A stretch of DNA of 21,918 nucleotides from a virus, in IMG/VR virus record IMGVR_UViG_3300046000_000454, positions 1-21,918 of that record; one strand, given 5' to 3'. The position numbers were made by a program, and so were the translations under genes. Position 1 is the first letter of the stretch. Each line of letters opens with the position of its first letter. The notes beneath the pieces were generated by a model. It made no database searches and was not told the DNA's origin. It worked only from the letters and a program-made list of their open reading frames with translations. Shown piece by piece: positions 1 to 7,491 of this stretch.

Positions 1-285
1 GGGCAGATGATCCAGAATGTTGGCAAGTCTATTGAAATGCAAGACATGGAACGCAAGGACTTTGAGGCTCAGATCAAACTTTATGATGCTGAAACCAAAC
101 GAATTGCAGCAGTGCAGGCGGGTATGACTGAAGAGCAGATTCAAGACATTGCCATGGGCGTGGTTGCTGCGGCCATGGAGTCGCAAAACATCGTCAACCA
201 GATGCCTGATATGCGCGAAGAGTCCATGCCCATGGAAATGATGCCGCCAGAACAAATGATGCCTCCACAAGGAATGCCACAATGA
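1..285 (+). CDS. Portal protein, C-terminal fragment (cut by left edge)
   Basis: The frame is open to base 1, so this is the last 94 codons of a longer gene. The visible part is a charged helix (roughly visible residues 1-65) followed by a tail rich in methionine, proline and glutamine (repeated MPP and QMMPP). A helix ending in a low-complexity Met/Pro tail fits the C-terminus of podovirus portal proteins, which form the dodecameric ring at the capsid vertex through which DNA enters and leaves. Position agrees: P22-like phages place the portal upstream of scaffold and coat. The next gene starts inside the stop codon (ATGA), so translation is probably coupled. The assignment rests on context and C-terminal character, because the conserved portal core is outside the window. 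Confidence 0.6.
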   Translation, partial: GQMIQNVGKSIEMQDMERKDFEAQIKLYDAETKRIAAVQAGMTEEQIQDIAMGVVAAAMESQNIVNQMPDMREESMPMEMMPPEQMMPPQGMPQ

Positions 286-644
286 AAGCAAATGAATTTT
301 TAGGCTTGCTGTTTTTGGCGCGGGATGTTGCACATTCTGTGCATCTGAACACACGCAGCTTTAGCAAGCACGAAGCGCTCAATATCTTCTACAACCGCAT
401 TATTGGTGCGGCTGATGACTTTGCCGAAGCCTACCAAGGACGGTATGGTTTAATTGGCCCAATTACCTTGAATTCGGCTAAGAAAACGGCCAATGTGGTT
501 GAGTTTTTAGAAGATTCACTTGCTGAAATTGAAGCCGCAAGATACGATGTGTGTGATAAATCTGATTCATCGTTGCAACAATTGATAGATAATATTGTTG
601 AAATTTACCTCCGCACGTTATACAAGTTAAAATTCTTGGCATAA
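282..644 (+). CDS. Small helical phage protein of unknown function (DUF5856-like)
   Basis: This is a 120-aa soluble, mainly alpha-helical protein with no signal peptide or membrane span. The N-terminal half carries a run of the type FLARDVAHSVHLNTRS followed by an acidic patch around YNRIIGAADDFAEAYQG. From memory this resembles phage proteins annotated as DUF5856, with no established function. The start ATG overlaps the portal stop (ATGA), so the two are probably translated together. The pairing with portal suggests a packaging or virion-assembly role, but nothing in the sequence proves it. The helical, His- and Asp-containing composition could suggest a ferritin-like bundle, but I do not see a convincing metal motif. 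Confidence 0.6.
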   Translation: MKANEFLGLLFLARDVAHSVHLNTRSFSKHEALNIFYNRIIGAADDFAEAYQGRYGLIGPITLNSAKKTANVVEFLEDSLAEIEAARYDVCDKSDSSLQQLIDNIVEIYLRTLYKLKFLA

Positions 645-652
645 GGATCATC

Positions 653-961
653 ATGGAACTACTTAACCCAATGAGCAAAGCGGATTTTCCCGCTTTTACC
701 GCAACAGCAGGCGCTAGTGCTGGCAACACAACCGCATGGAACGCTGGCCCACAAGGTGTGCTAGTGTGGGCTGACGTGCCTTGCTATGTTGAGGTGGGTG
801 TTGGGGCTGTTGCCACCAGTGCCAGCACACCAATCCCCGCTTTCACACCTATTCCGTTTGTTCTAACACTCAGCACAAGCGGCGCGCCTTGGCGTGTCAG
901 TGTGATACGAATTGGTAGCACAGACGGCATTGCGTACTGCAAACCAATTAACAAGCAATGA
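653..961 (+). CDS. Small beta-rich virion protein, function unknown
   Basis: This 102-aa protein is rich in Ala, Thr, Val and Pro and looks like a single beta-sandwich. It has alternating hydrophobic strands (VLVWADVPCYVEVGVG; PWRVSVIRIG) and a conserved-looking end, YCKPINKQ. AAGGA precedes the ATG at good spacing, and the gene starts eight bases after the preceding one. Small proteins of this composition are common next to phage fibre and head genes, and I infer a structural or decoration role. There are no catalytic motifs, signal peptide or membrane segment. Its stop codon overlaps the next start (ATGA), so the 54-aa gene downstream is probably coupled to it. Confidence 0.55.
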   Translation: MELLNPMSKADFPAFTATAGASAGNTTAWNAGPQGVLVWADVPCYVEVGVGAVATSASTPIPAFTPIPFVLTLSTSGAPWRVSVIRIGSTDGIAYCKPINKQ

Positions 962-1122
962 GCTTTGGTGTCGCACTTCGCAACGCCGTAGGCATTGGCC
1001 TTGGTGGCATTGTCACGTTGTTTACTGGCACACGCGGTGGTGGTGTTGGGGTAGACAATTTGCTGTGCGAAAATGGTGACAATCTCGTCCAAGAGGACGG
1101 TGGCTTGATTCTTTTGGAGTGA
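958..1122 (+). CDS. 54-aa mini-protein, function unknown
   Basis: The ATG at 958 overlaps the stop of the previous gene (ATGA) and the frame runs 54 codons to TGA at 1120-1122. The N-terminal half is glycine-rich and mildly hydrophobic (residues about 5-30). The C-terminal half contains two degenerate copies of a short acidic beta motif: LLCENGDNLV, then QEDGGLILLE. Such short Leu-Glu-Asn-Gly-Asp repeats look like edge strands that add onto a larger beta structure. It fills an otherwise empty gap between two coding genes exactly, and its last codons carry the GGAG that serves the next gene at 1128. I infer a real, coupled virion mini-gene. Confidence 0.6.
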   Translation: MSFGVALRNAVGIGLGGIVTLFTGTRGGGVGVDNLLCENGDNLVQEDGGLILLE

Positions 1123-1127
1123 CCTAA

Positions 1128-1646
1128 ATGGCCGTATTTCTCTCCCCTGTGGGCGGTGCTGCAACGCAGTTCTTTGACAACTACGGCGTCATTTTATCTG
1201 GCGGGAAGTTATTCACTTATTCTGCTGGTACAACTACCCCTGCCGCCACGTTTACAACAATTGCGGGTAATGTTGCCCACACTAATCCTATTATTTTGGA
1301 TTCCGCTGGCCGAGTGCCAAGCGGTGAAATATGGCTAACAAGCTCAACACAATATAAATTTGTGTTGCAGACTTCTTTAAACGTACTAATTGCCACTTAT
1401 GACAATCTTTGGGGTATTGGTGCTGCTGGTGGCTCTGAGGTTAGCTCTCCTGTAATTTTTAACACTTCAGGTAACGGCTCAACTACCGTATTTTCATTAG
1501 GCGCTTCGCCAACCAGTGAAAACACCACAAATGTGTATATCAACGGTGTGTATCAGCAAAAGAATACATACACAGTGGTTGGGGCCACATTAACCTTTTC
1601 AACCGCACCGCCAACTACTTCAAGCATTGAAGTATCATTTACTTAA
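1128..1646 (+). CDS. Tail fibre / receptor-recognition protein with virion-anchor-type N-terminus
   Basis: The protein has 172 aa in two parts. Residues 1-95 resemble a domain that often begins phage fibres and tailspikes: MAVFLSPVGG, FDNYGVILSGGKLFTY, a Thr-rich linker, then HTNPIILDSAGRVPSGEIWL and a YKFVL...IATYDN strand pair. Residues about 105-172 form a second beta unit with GNGSTTVFSLG, NVYINGVYQQ and a final strand IEVSF, of the kind found in fibre tips. The GGAG in the end of the preceding gene supplies the Shine-Dalgarno site. It lacks an enzymatic beta-helix, so a short fibre or an adaptor carrying another fibre is more likely than a depolymerase. The exact role is inferred. Confidence 0.65.
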   Translation: MAVFLSPVGGAATQFFDNYGVILSGGKLFTYSAGTTTPAATFTTIAGNVAHTNPIILDSAGRVPSGEIWLTSSTQYKFVLQTSLNVLIATYDNLWGIGAAGGSEVSSPVIFNTSGNGSTTVFSLGASPTSENTTNVYINGVYQQKNTYTVVGATLTFSTAPPTTSSIEVSFT

Positions 1647-1658
1647 TCGGAGTTCATT

Positions 1659-2315
1659 ATGGCTGACGCAAAAATTTCCGCACTACCCGCCGCAACCACG
1701 CCCGTTGCGGGCACGGAAGTATTGCCGATTGTTCAAGCTGCAACAACAGTAAAGCTGGCTATCTCTGACATTACCCCAGGTCTTAGCGTTATCACAACAG
1801 CTAAAGGTGGCACTGGTCAAACGTCTTTGGCAGCGGCTAATATTCCTGTTACCAATGTAGCCAACACCTTTACTGGTACTCAGACATTTTCAGGCACATC
1901 ATCTGCTCAAGCCATTGTCCTAAACGATGCGGCTGAAGTGGCTACAGTTTCAGCTACTGCGGCTACTGGAACGATTAACTACGACATTACCACTCAGTCT
2001 GTCTTGTACTACACCACCAGTGCAAGTGCTAACTGGACTGTTAACTTCAGAGGTTCTAGCGGTACATCACTCGATACTTTGATGACTACAGGTCAATCAA
2101 TGACTGTGGCTTTTTTGGTGACTCAAGGTGCTACGGCTTACTACAATTCTGCTGTGCAGATTGATGGCACGACATCTGGAGTCACGACACGTTGGCTAGG
2201 TGGTGCGCCTACTGCGGGAAATGCAAGTGGCATTGATAGCTATCGTTATTTGATTATCAAGACAGGTAGCGCGACTTTTACAGTCTTGGCAAGCAACACA
2301 CAATTTAAGGCTTAA
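1659..2315 (+). CDS. Phage tail fibre-like structural protein
   Basis: This 218-aa protein begins with a common phage fibre opening, ADAKISALPAATTPVAGTEV (residues 2-21). It continues with the fibre motif AKGGTGQTSL (about 48-57) and a TGTQTFSGT repeat (about 72-80) of the type found in trimeric fibre shafts. Residues about 95-218 form a Thr/Ser-rich beta domain with aromatic strands (QSVLYYTTSASANWTVNF) that probably makes the globular end. A GGAG site precedes the ATG. It lies in a run of fibre-type genes, supporting a host-range role. There is no signal peptide, transmembrane segment or enzymatic motif. The fibre class is well supported; the receptor and stoichiometry are unknown. Confidence 0.7.
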   Translation: MADAKISALPAATTPVAGTEVLPIVQAATTVKLAISDITPGLSVITTAKGGTGQTSLAAANIPVTNVANTFTGTQTFSGTSSAQAIVLNDAAEVATVSATAATGTINYDITTQSVLYYTTSASANWTVNFRGSSGTSLDTLMTTGQSMTVAFLVTQGATAYYNSAVQIDGTTSGVTTRWLGGAPTAGNASGIDSYRYLIIKTGSATFTVLASNTQFKA

Positions 2316-2318
2316 ACC

Positions 2319-4268
2319 ATGCCATTACAAGCAACTTCTGGTGCGGCTAGTTACGATGCCTTTGGTGGTGGCGCGCCTGCTGGTGGTGCTAACTACATTG
2401 AGGATGTGTTTAGCACATATCTTTATTTAGGGACAAATTCGGCACAGACAATTACCAACGGAATTGATTTGGCGGGCAAAGGCGGCCTTATTTGGCAGAA
2501 ACAGCGTACATCTGCCATTAGGCATAGATTATTTAGTACAGCTTTGGCTCTAGGTGATGAATTAGCATCAAATTTAACAAGTGCGGTAACTAATGCTGGA
2601 AATGTAACGGCATATTCTTCTACTGGTTTTTCTATTGGCTCAAATATAAGTGACGTTGGGGAAACCTACGTCACTTGGACATTCCGCAAGCAACCAAAGT
2701 TTTTTGATATTGTGACTTATACGGGCGATGGCGTTGCTGGCAGAACCATTGCACATAATCTTGGTTCAACTCCTGGCTGTATGATTGTTAAATGCACAAG
2801 CGCAGGAAGTTTTTGGAGTGTTTACCATAGGTCAACAGGTGGCACACAAGTAGGACTTTTAAATGCAACTAGTTCATTTAGTGCGTCTTCTGCATATTGG
2901 AATGATACCGATCCAACATCAACTGTTTTTACTGTTGGTATTACGGGTAATGTAAATGATTCAGGTCAAACCTACGTAGCCTACTTATTCGCCCATGACG
3001 CAGGAGGCTTTGGTCTGACGGGTACGGACAATGTGATTTCGTGTGGGTCGTTTACTGCTACAACTAATATGTCTGTCAATTTGGGGTATGAACCTCAATG
3101 GTTAATGTTTAAAAAATCCAGTGCGGCGCAAGATTGGGTGATAGTAGACAATATGAGAAGGTGGGATTATCAAGAATCTAGAGCACTCAAACCAAATCTT
3201 GCTGATGCGGAAAATGCGCCTTTGTACTGCACACCAACTGCAACAGGGTTTTCTTCAGTTTCTGGTTTTGATACAGGCTCAACCTATATCTACATAGCCA
3301 TTCGCAGAGGCCCGATGAAAGTGCCTACTGTGGGGACTAGTGTGTTTGCGCCTGTTGCTTCAAATGCTTCAACTGGAACTTCACTTACGACAAACTTCCC
3401 TATTGATTTGCAAATGACTGCATTAAGGCCTGGCAATGCAGGCAATACTACATTTAGCACTCGTCTTATTGGTATTAACAGCCAAAACACAGCAGTACTT
3501 ACGCCTTATCTTGTATCTTCTTCAACTGCGGCAGAAACTACTGGTAGTGTGACTCGCTATTGGACAAACACTGGTTTTCAAATGCCAGGTGCTTTTGCGG
3601 GAACGGACACAATTTTTTGGAATCTGCAACGTGCCCCCTCCGTATTTGATGTGGTTTGCTATACAGGAACTGGAAGCGTTTTATCTTTGACACATAACTT
3701 AACAGTAGCTCCAGAGTTTATTCTTATAAAATCTAGGTCTGACAGTAGCTATTGGATAATTGGTGCTAACTTTGGCGCGTCTACGTATGCTTTAAAAGAC
3801 GATTGGGGGTATAACGCTTCTAATGCAAGCAGGGCATATTCATCAACTGTTGGCTTTAATGCTCAACCAACTTCAACGACAGTTTCTTTAAGTACCAATT
3901 CTGCTCTCAATGTTTCCGCAAGTACCTATGTAATGTATATGTGGGCTACCTGCGCTGGTGTTTCTAAAGTTGGCACATACACAGGTACAGGCGCATTACA
4001 AACCATCAACTGTGGTTTTACGTCTGGCGCAAGGTTTGTGTTGATTACTCGTATTGGTGTTGTTGGTGATGTAAACACTTATGTTTATGACTCAGCCCGT
4101 GGAATTTCATCAGGTAATGACCCCTATCTTTTGCTTGAAACTACATCCGCTGAAGTAACAGGTACTAATTATGTAGATACAACGAGCACGGGTTTTCAAG
4201 TCACAGCCGCAGCACCTGCAGGTTTAAATGCCTCTGGTGGCTCTTACATCTTCTTGGCTATCGCATAA
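2319..4268 (+). CDS. 649-aa modular tail protein with about six repeated beta modules
   Basis: The protein has a short Gly/Ala N-terminus (1-25) and then about six divergent modules of roughly 90-115 residues, beginning near residues 26, 128, 238, 340, 441 and 547. Several modules open with strands such as FDIVTYTGDG, FDVVCYTGTG or VGTYTGTG, followed by HNL-type turns and a strand ending in a Lys (MIVK, LMFKK, ILIK). All close with a Gly/Ser/Thr-Tyr strand: GETYVTWTF, GQTYVAYLF, GSTYIYIAI, DTIFWNL, STYVMYMW, GSYIFLAI. It lies among fibre and tailspike genes, so a receptor-binding or fibre-shaft role is likely. No enzymatic residues are evident. The Shine-Dalgarno (AAGG) is rather far from the ATG, and the gene directly follows its neighbour. 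Confidence 0.65.
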   Translation: MPLQATSGAASYDAFGGGAPAGGANYIEDVFSTYLYLGTNSAQTITNGIDLAGKGGLIWQKQRTSAIRHRLFSTALALGDELASNLTSAVTNAGNVTAYSSTGFSIGSNISDVGETYVTWTFRKQPKFFDIVTYTGDGVAGRTIAHNLGSTPGCMIVKCTSAGSFWSVYHRSTGGTQVGLLNATSSFSASSAYWNDTDPTSTVFTVGITGNVNDSGQTYVAYLFAHDAGGFGLTGTDNVISCGSFTATTNMSVNLGYEPQWLMFKKSSAAQDWVIVDNMRRWDYQESRALKPNLADAENAPLYCTPTATGFSSVSGFDTGSTYIYIAIRRGPMKVPTVGTSVFAPVASNASTGTSLTTNFPIDLQMTALRPGNAGNTTFSTRLIGINSQNTAVLTPYLVSSSTAAETTGSVTRYWTNTGFQMPGAFAGTDTIFWNLQRAPSVFDVVCYTGTGSVLSLTHNLTVAPEFILIKSRSDSSYWIIGANFGASTYALKDDWGYNASNASRAYSSTVGFNAQPTSTTVSLSTNSALNVSASTYVMYMWATCAGVSKVGTYTGTGALQTINCGFTSGARFVLITRIGVVGDVNTYVYDSARGISSGNDPYLLLETTSAEVTGTNYVDTTSTGFQVTAAAPAGLNASGGSYIFLAIA

Positions 4269-4277
4269 GGAATCATC

Positions 4278-4793
4278 ATGCAAATCAGAATTAAAGAATC
4301 AGGCGCAGTCATGTACGAAAGTGAATTTCGTGCATATCAACAATCCAATGGTGGCCCATCATGGGAAACAACAACAACTGAAGTCTTAGAGGCTTTGGGT
4401 GCTGATGTAGTCTTTGAAGGCGCACAAGCTACTGGTGGTGACCACTACCAATACTCTCAAGCAGATGGTGTCGAGCAGATTGATGGCAAGTGGTACACAA
4501 AACACATCCTTGGGCCAGTGTTTACAGATACACCCGCCACAGAAGAAGCCCCTGCTAAAACAGCCGCAGAACATGAGGCCGCATACAAAGCAGCCAAAGA
4601 CGCTGAACAGGCCAAGTCTGTGCGTCAAAGCCGTGATGACAAACTCAAAGAAACAGATTGGGTTGTGATTAAAAACTTGGAAGCAAATGCCAACATACCT
4701 AATGTTTGGGAAGTTTATCGCCAAGCATTAAGGGATGTACCTACACAAGAAGGCTTCCCTTGGACAATCGTTTGGCCTACGCAACCGGAGTAA
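4278..4793 (+). CDS. Tail assembly chaperone-like protein (Phage_tail_APC type)
   Basis: This is a 171-aa protein. The C-terminal 60 residues match the tail-fibre assembly chaperone pattern: R..RD.KL.ETDW (about 116-127), a helix with NVWEVYRQALRDVP, then GFPWTIVWPTQP at the end. The YRQALRD..TQ.GFP...WP signature is typical of small chaperones encoded next to tail fibre genes, which help fibres fold or assemble and need not stay in the virion. The N-terminal part is a small beta unit, and residues 85-115 are an Ala/Lys/Glu-rich helix. AAGGA precedes the ATG. Position just upstream of the tailspike suggests that the tailspike or the modular protein upstream is the client; this last point is inference. 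Confidence 0.75.
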   Translation: MQIRIKESGAVMYESEFRAYQQSNGGPSWETTTTEVLEALGADVVFEGAQATGGDHYQYSQADGVEQIDGKWYTKHILGPVFTDTPATEEAPAKTAAEHEAAYKAAKDAEQAKSVRQSRDDKLKETDWVVIKNLEANANIPNVWEVYRQALRDVPTQEGFPWTIVWPTQPE

Positions 4794-4796
4794 GAC

Positions 4797-6614
4797 ATGG
4801 CACTTACAAAAGTTTCTTATTCGATGATCACTGGCGCACCAGCCAATGTGCTTGACTTTGGTGCTGACCCAACTGGTGTGGCAAATAGCCAGCCAGCGAT
4901 CCAAGCCGCCATCAATTCAGGCGCAGTTGAGATCATTATTCCATCGGGGACATACCGCCTAAACTCTGGTTTAACAATCAGTAAGAATAATGCCGTTAAA
5001 AAGATCAGCGGCTTTGACATGTCAACAACTCTAAAGTTGTACACGGCTACTACTGCGTCTATTTTTGACATTCAATATATTGCACCGCCCCCTGAGACAA
5101 AACAGTTTTTCACCATTGAGAACCTGATTCTTGATTCCAACGGCACAAAGGCCGATGCCTTTTTAACCTACGGCATTTTCTCTACTGGCACGTCTTACGC
5201 CCAATTTAACAACATTCGTGCGACTAACTTCAGTGGTTCTGGTTGTGAAATTAAGGGTTGCGTTTACATTGGGATTAACAACTATACGGCTGGTGAATGC
5301 CGATACGGTTTAGCTTTTGAACTGAACTTGGGAACTGCTTGCACCTCGGTTGTGGTTGATCGTGCGTATATATCTGGTTGCTTGCGTGGCATCACGCAGA
5401 CCAACGCCAACAACATGACATACATTAACTGCGTCATTGAGTACAGTGGCAGTAGCACGACAACTGATGGTGCGATTCACCTTGCTGGTGGTATGGCTGA
5501 AATCATCACGCCTTACTTTGAAATCAATGGCAGAAACTTTGTCAGTATTGAAGGCTCACCAGTTATTGTGCAACCTTATGGTTGGACAAGCGGCACTGCG
5601 GCTAACGTCGTCACCTATGGTGCTTTATCGTTTGATGAACGTGGCGTAACGCTACAGTATCCCTACAATTTATATCTGCCAAGAATTAACGCAGACATTA
5701 CGTCCAATCGTGATTTGGTGATTGGTACAAATCTCACTGTGCCTGTTGCTGGCGGTAGCGTCATTTTTGGTAACGAGACAATGGATTCTGCCAATGGGTT
5801 TCTTACTAATGGCGCATGGTCAAACACTTACGCTATCCCTGCATCTGAAAGCACAGGGTCAGCCGCTAACTCAAAAGCATTGTATGAGTACACATGCTAT
5901 GCGGGTGCAGCCGATCTAAGCACAGGTTTTGATGCTGGCACGATTATGAATGGCACATTGCGTAGCTACTCTGGCTCAAATCCTGCTTGGTTAAGATTGG
6001 TGGGTGGTAGCTTGGCATCAGTAGCAATCACTGGTACTGCGGGTCAGTTTAGTTGCACAGCCTCAACATTGACTGAGGGAATGGCCGTAACGATTGCGGG
6101 AACATTTGGCGGTACAGGTTCTATTACGGGTTACACCGATCCTAAGACATACTACATTATCACCACAAACGGCACGACAACATTTACTTTGTCTAGCACC
6201 TATAACACGGGTACTTTGTCAACAGTTGTAATTACTGGAACTTCTGGGCAATTTAGCTGTGCTGCCACAACATTGACTGTTGGCGCATCGATCACAATCT
6301 CTGGCACTTTGGGTGGCACTGGAACAATTACAGGTTACAGCGACCCAACAACCTATTACATCATTGCCACTAATGGAAGCACAACATTTACCTTGTCTGC
6401 GTCTGTAGGCGGTGTAGCAATAACAACAACTGTGGGAACGCCAACAGGCTTGACCTATACATTGGGTAACGTAGCCCTGACAACAACCGCTGGCACGCCA
6501 ACAGGTCTGACCTACACCATTCCTAGTTATGTTCAGATGAATGTTACGAGTACAACTTACGGCTTGACATATAAAATTGTCATGCGTAGGGTATTCCCAG
6601 GCGTTGCTGTATAA
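4797..6614 (+). CDS. Tailspike with pectate-lyase-type right-handed beta-helix
   Basis: The protein has 605 aa. Residues 18-40 (NVLDFGADPTGVANSQPAIQAAI) are the classic opening of the Pectate_lyase_3 / tailspike beta-helix fold, followed by IIIPSGTYRL. Residues about 40-310 continue as short alternating strands with many Asn and Gly turns (CEIKGCVYIGINNY, MTYINCVIEYSG), as expected for a parallel beta-helix that binds and often cleaves surface polysaccharide. Residues about 320-405 are a separate beta domain. Residues 409-544 contain two 68-residue tandem repeats, followed by a short 19-residue repeat and a C-terminal domain. A GGAG lies before the ATG. The catalytic acids cannot be assigned from sequence alone, so depolymerase activity is probable but unproven. 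Confidence 0.8.
   Translation: MALTKVSYSMITGAPANVLDFGADPTGVANSQPAIQAAINSGAVEIIIPSGTYRLNSGLTISKNNAVKKISGFDMSTTLKLYTATTASIFDIQYIAPPPETKQFFTIENLILDSNGTKADAFLTYGIFSTGTSYAQFNNIRATNFSGSGCEIKGCVYIGINNYTAGECRYGLAFELNLGTACTSVVVDRAYISGCLRGITQTNANNMTYINCVIEYSGSSTTTDGAIHLAGGMAEIITPYFEINGRNFVSIEGSPVIVQPYGWTSGTAANVVTYGALSFDERGVTLQYPYNLYLPRINADITSNRDLVIGTNLTVPVAGGSVIFGNETMDSANGFLTNGAWSNTYAIPASESTGSAANSKALYEYTCYAGAADLSTGFDAGTIMNGTLRSYSGSNPAWLRLVGGSLASVAITGTAGQFSCTASTLTEGMAVTIAGTFGGTGSITGYTDPKTYYIITTNGTTTFTLSSTYNTGTLSTVVITGTSGQFSCAATTLTVGASITISGTLGGTGTITGYSDPTTYYIIATNGSTTFTLSASVGGVAITTTVGTPTGLTYTLGNVALTTTAGTPTGLTYTIPSYVQMNVTSTTYGLTYKIVMRRVFPGVAV
6021..6428 (+). repeat. Tandem 204-bp repeat (two copies) in tailspike gene
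   Basis: Copies lie at 6021-6224 and 6225-6428 and encode residues 409-476 and 477-544. Both share the frame ITGT.GQFSC.A.TLT, then GT.GGTG.ITGY.DP.TYYII.TNG.TTFTLS. The DNA has diverged more than the protein, which implies selection on the encoded beta module. A shorter 57-bp repeat (6414-6470 and 6471-6527; TTT.GTPTGLTYT) partly overlaps the end of the second copy. Confidence 0.85.
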
Positions 6615-6675
6615 ATTAGTGTAAGATTAAACTGTATCGGCCCAGTTGACCGAGGAATCTTAGGATTCAGAAAAA

Positions 6676-7464
6676 ATGACTCAAGAAGTCCAAGCCCTAG
6701 CGGAAGTAGACTCCGCGCCAACCACGGATGTGACGGCCACACCTGAAGTTGCTGAAAGTACGCCGGAAGTCGCTGAGAATCAAGTCGAGCAAGCTGAAGA
6801 GAAAAAATACTCCCAAGCTGAAATTGACGCGATGATTGGCAAACGCCTCGCAAGAGAGCAACGTAAGTGGGAAAGAGAACAATTAAATCGGTCTGCGGAA
6901 ACGCAAATCGTGAAAGCTGCGCCAACTGCATCCGTTGACCAGTTTGAAAGCCCTGAAGCCTATGCGGAAGCATTGGCCTATCAAAGAGCTGAAGAACTGA
7001 TTGCCAAACGTGAAGCGGCCAAGCAGCAATCGGCTGTTCTTGAGAGTTATCACGATCTTGAAGAAGAAGCTAGGACAAAGTACGACGATTTTGAACAAGT
7101 CGCCTACAACCCTAAACTTCCTATTACCAACGTGATGGCTGAAACGATCCAGTCTTCGGACATTGGGCCTGAGTTAGCGTACTACCTTGGCTCAAATCCA
7201 AAAGAAGCGGATCGAATCTCACGCATGACGCCACTCGGTCAGGCGAAAGAAATTGGGAAAATTGAGGCCAAATTGGTTTCAACGCCCCTGATTAAGAAAA
7301 CAACATCTGCGCCAGCGCCGATTTCTCCTGTCACCGCACGCTCCGTTGGAGTGTCGGCTTATGACACTACTGATCCAAGGTCTACCAAGACCATGACGGA
7401 TTCGCAGTGGATTGAAGCTGAACGCAAACGACAGATAAAGAAGTGGGAAGCGCAGAACCGCTAA
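6676..7464 (+). CDS. Scaffolding protein (P22 gp8-like)
   Basis: This 262-aa protein is strongly helical and charged. Residues 1-45 are acidic and disordered (repeated EVAE). Residues about 45-125 are a long coiled coil (QAEIDAMIGKRLAREQRKWE, then AEALAYQRAEELIAKREAAKQQ). The last 25 residues form a Lys/Arg-rich helix (QWIEAERKRQIKKWEAQNR), matching the basic C-terminal helix by which P22-type scaffolds bind coat protein. P22 gp8 is 303 aa, so the size is compatible. The gene lies 27 bases before the coat gene, the standard position. Scaffold guides procapsid assembly and then leaves. AGGA lies somewhat far from the ATG and within a weak hairpin. No protease domain is visible. Confidence 0.8.
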   Translation: MTQEVQALAEVDSAPTTDVTATPEVAESTPEVAENQVEQAEEKKYSQAEIDAMIGKRLAREQRKWEREQLNRSAETQIVKAAPTASVDQFESPEAYAEALAYQRAEELIAKREAAKQQSAVLESYHDLEEEARTKYDDFEQVAYNPKLPITNVMAETIQSSDIGPELAYYLGSNPKEADRISRMTPLGQAKEIGKIEAKLVSTPLIKKTTSAPAPISPVTARSVGVSAYDTTDPRSTKTMTDSQWIEAERKRQIKKWEAQNR

Positions 7465-7491
7465 AACTTTGACTTTTTTGAAAGGACTGAA

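Noticed and set aside
784-1164. 126-aa minus-strand open frame antisense to 653-1122
   Set aside because: It runs across two well-supported plus-strand genes and has no domain or ribosome site.
1128-6614. Diversity-generating retroelement acting on a fibre gene
   Set aside because: No reverse transcriptase or template repeat is in the window and no C-type-lectin variable region is apparent in the fibre genes.
6615-6675. Sigma-70 promoter before the scaffold gene
   Set aside because: Candidate boxes such as TTGCTG with TAAACT or TAAGAT have weak matches or wrong spacing. A small hairpin (GAATC TTAG GATTC, 6655-6668) overlaps the ribosome site but has only five pairs. Neither is strong enough to list.
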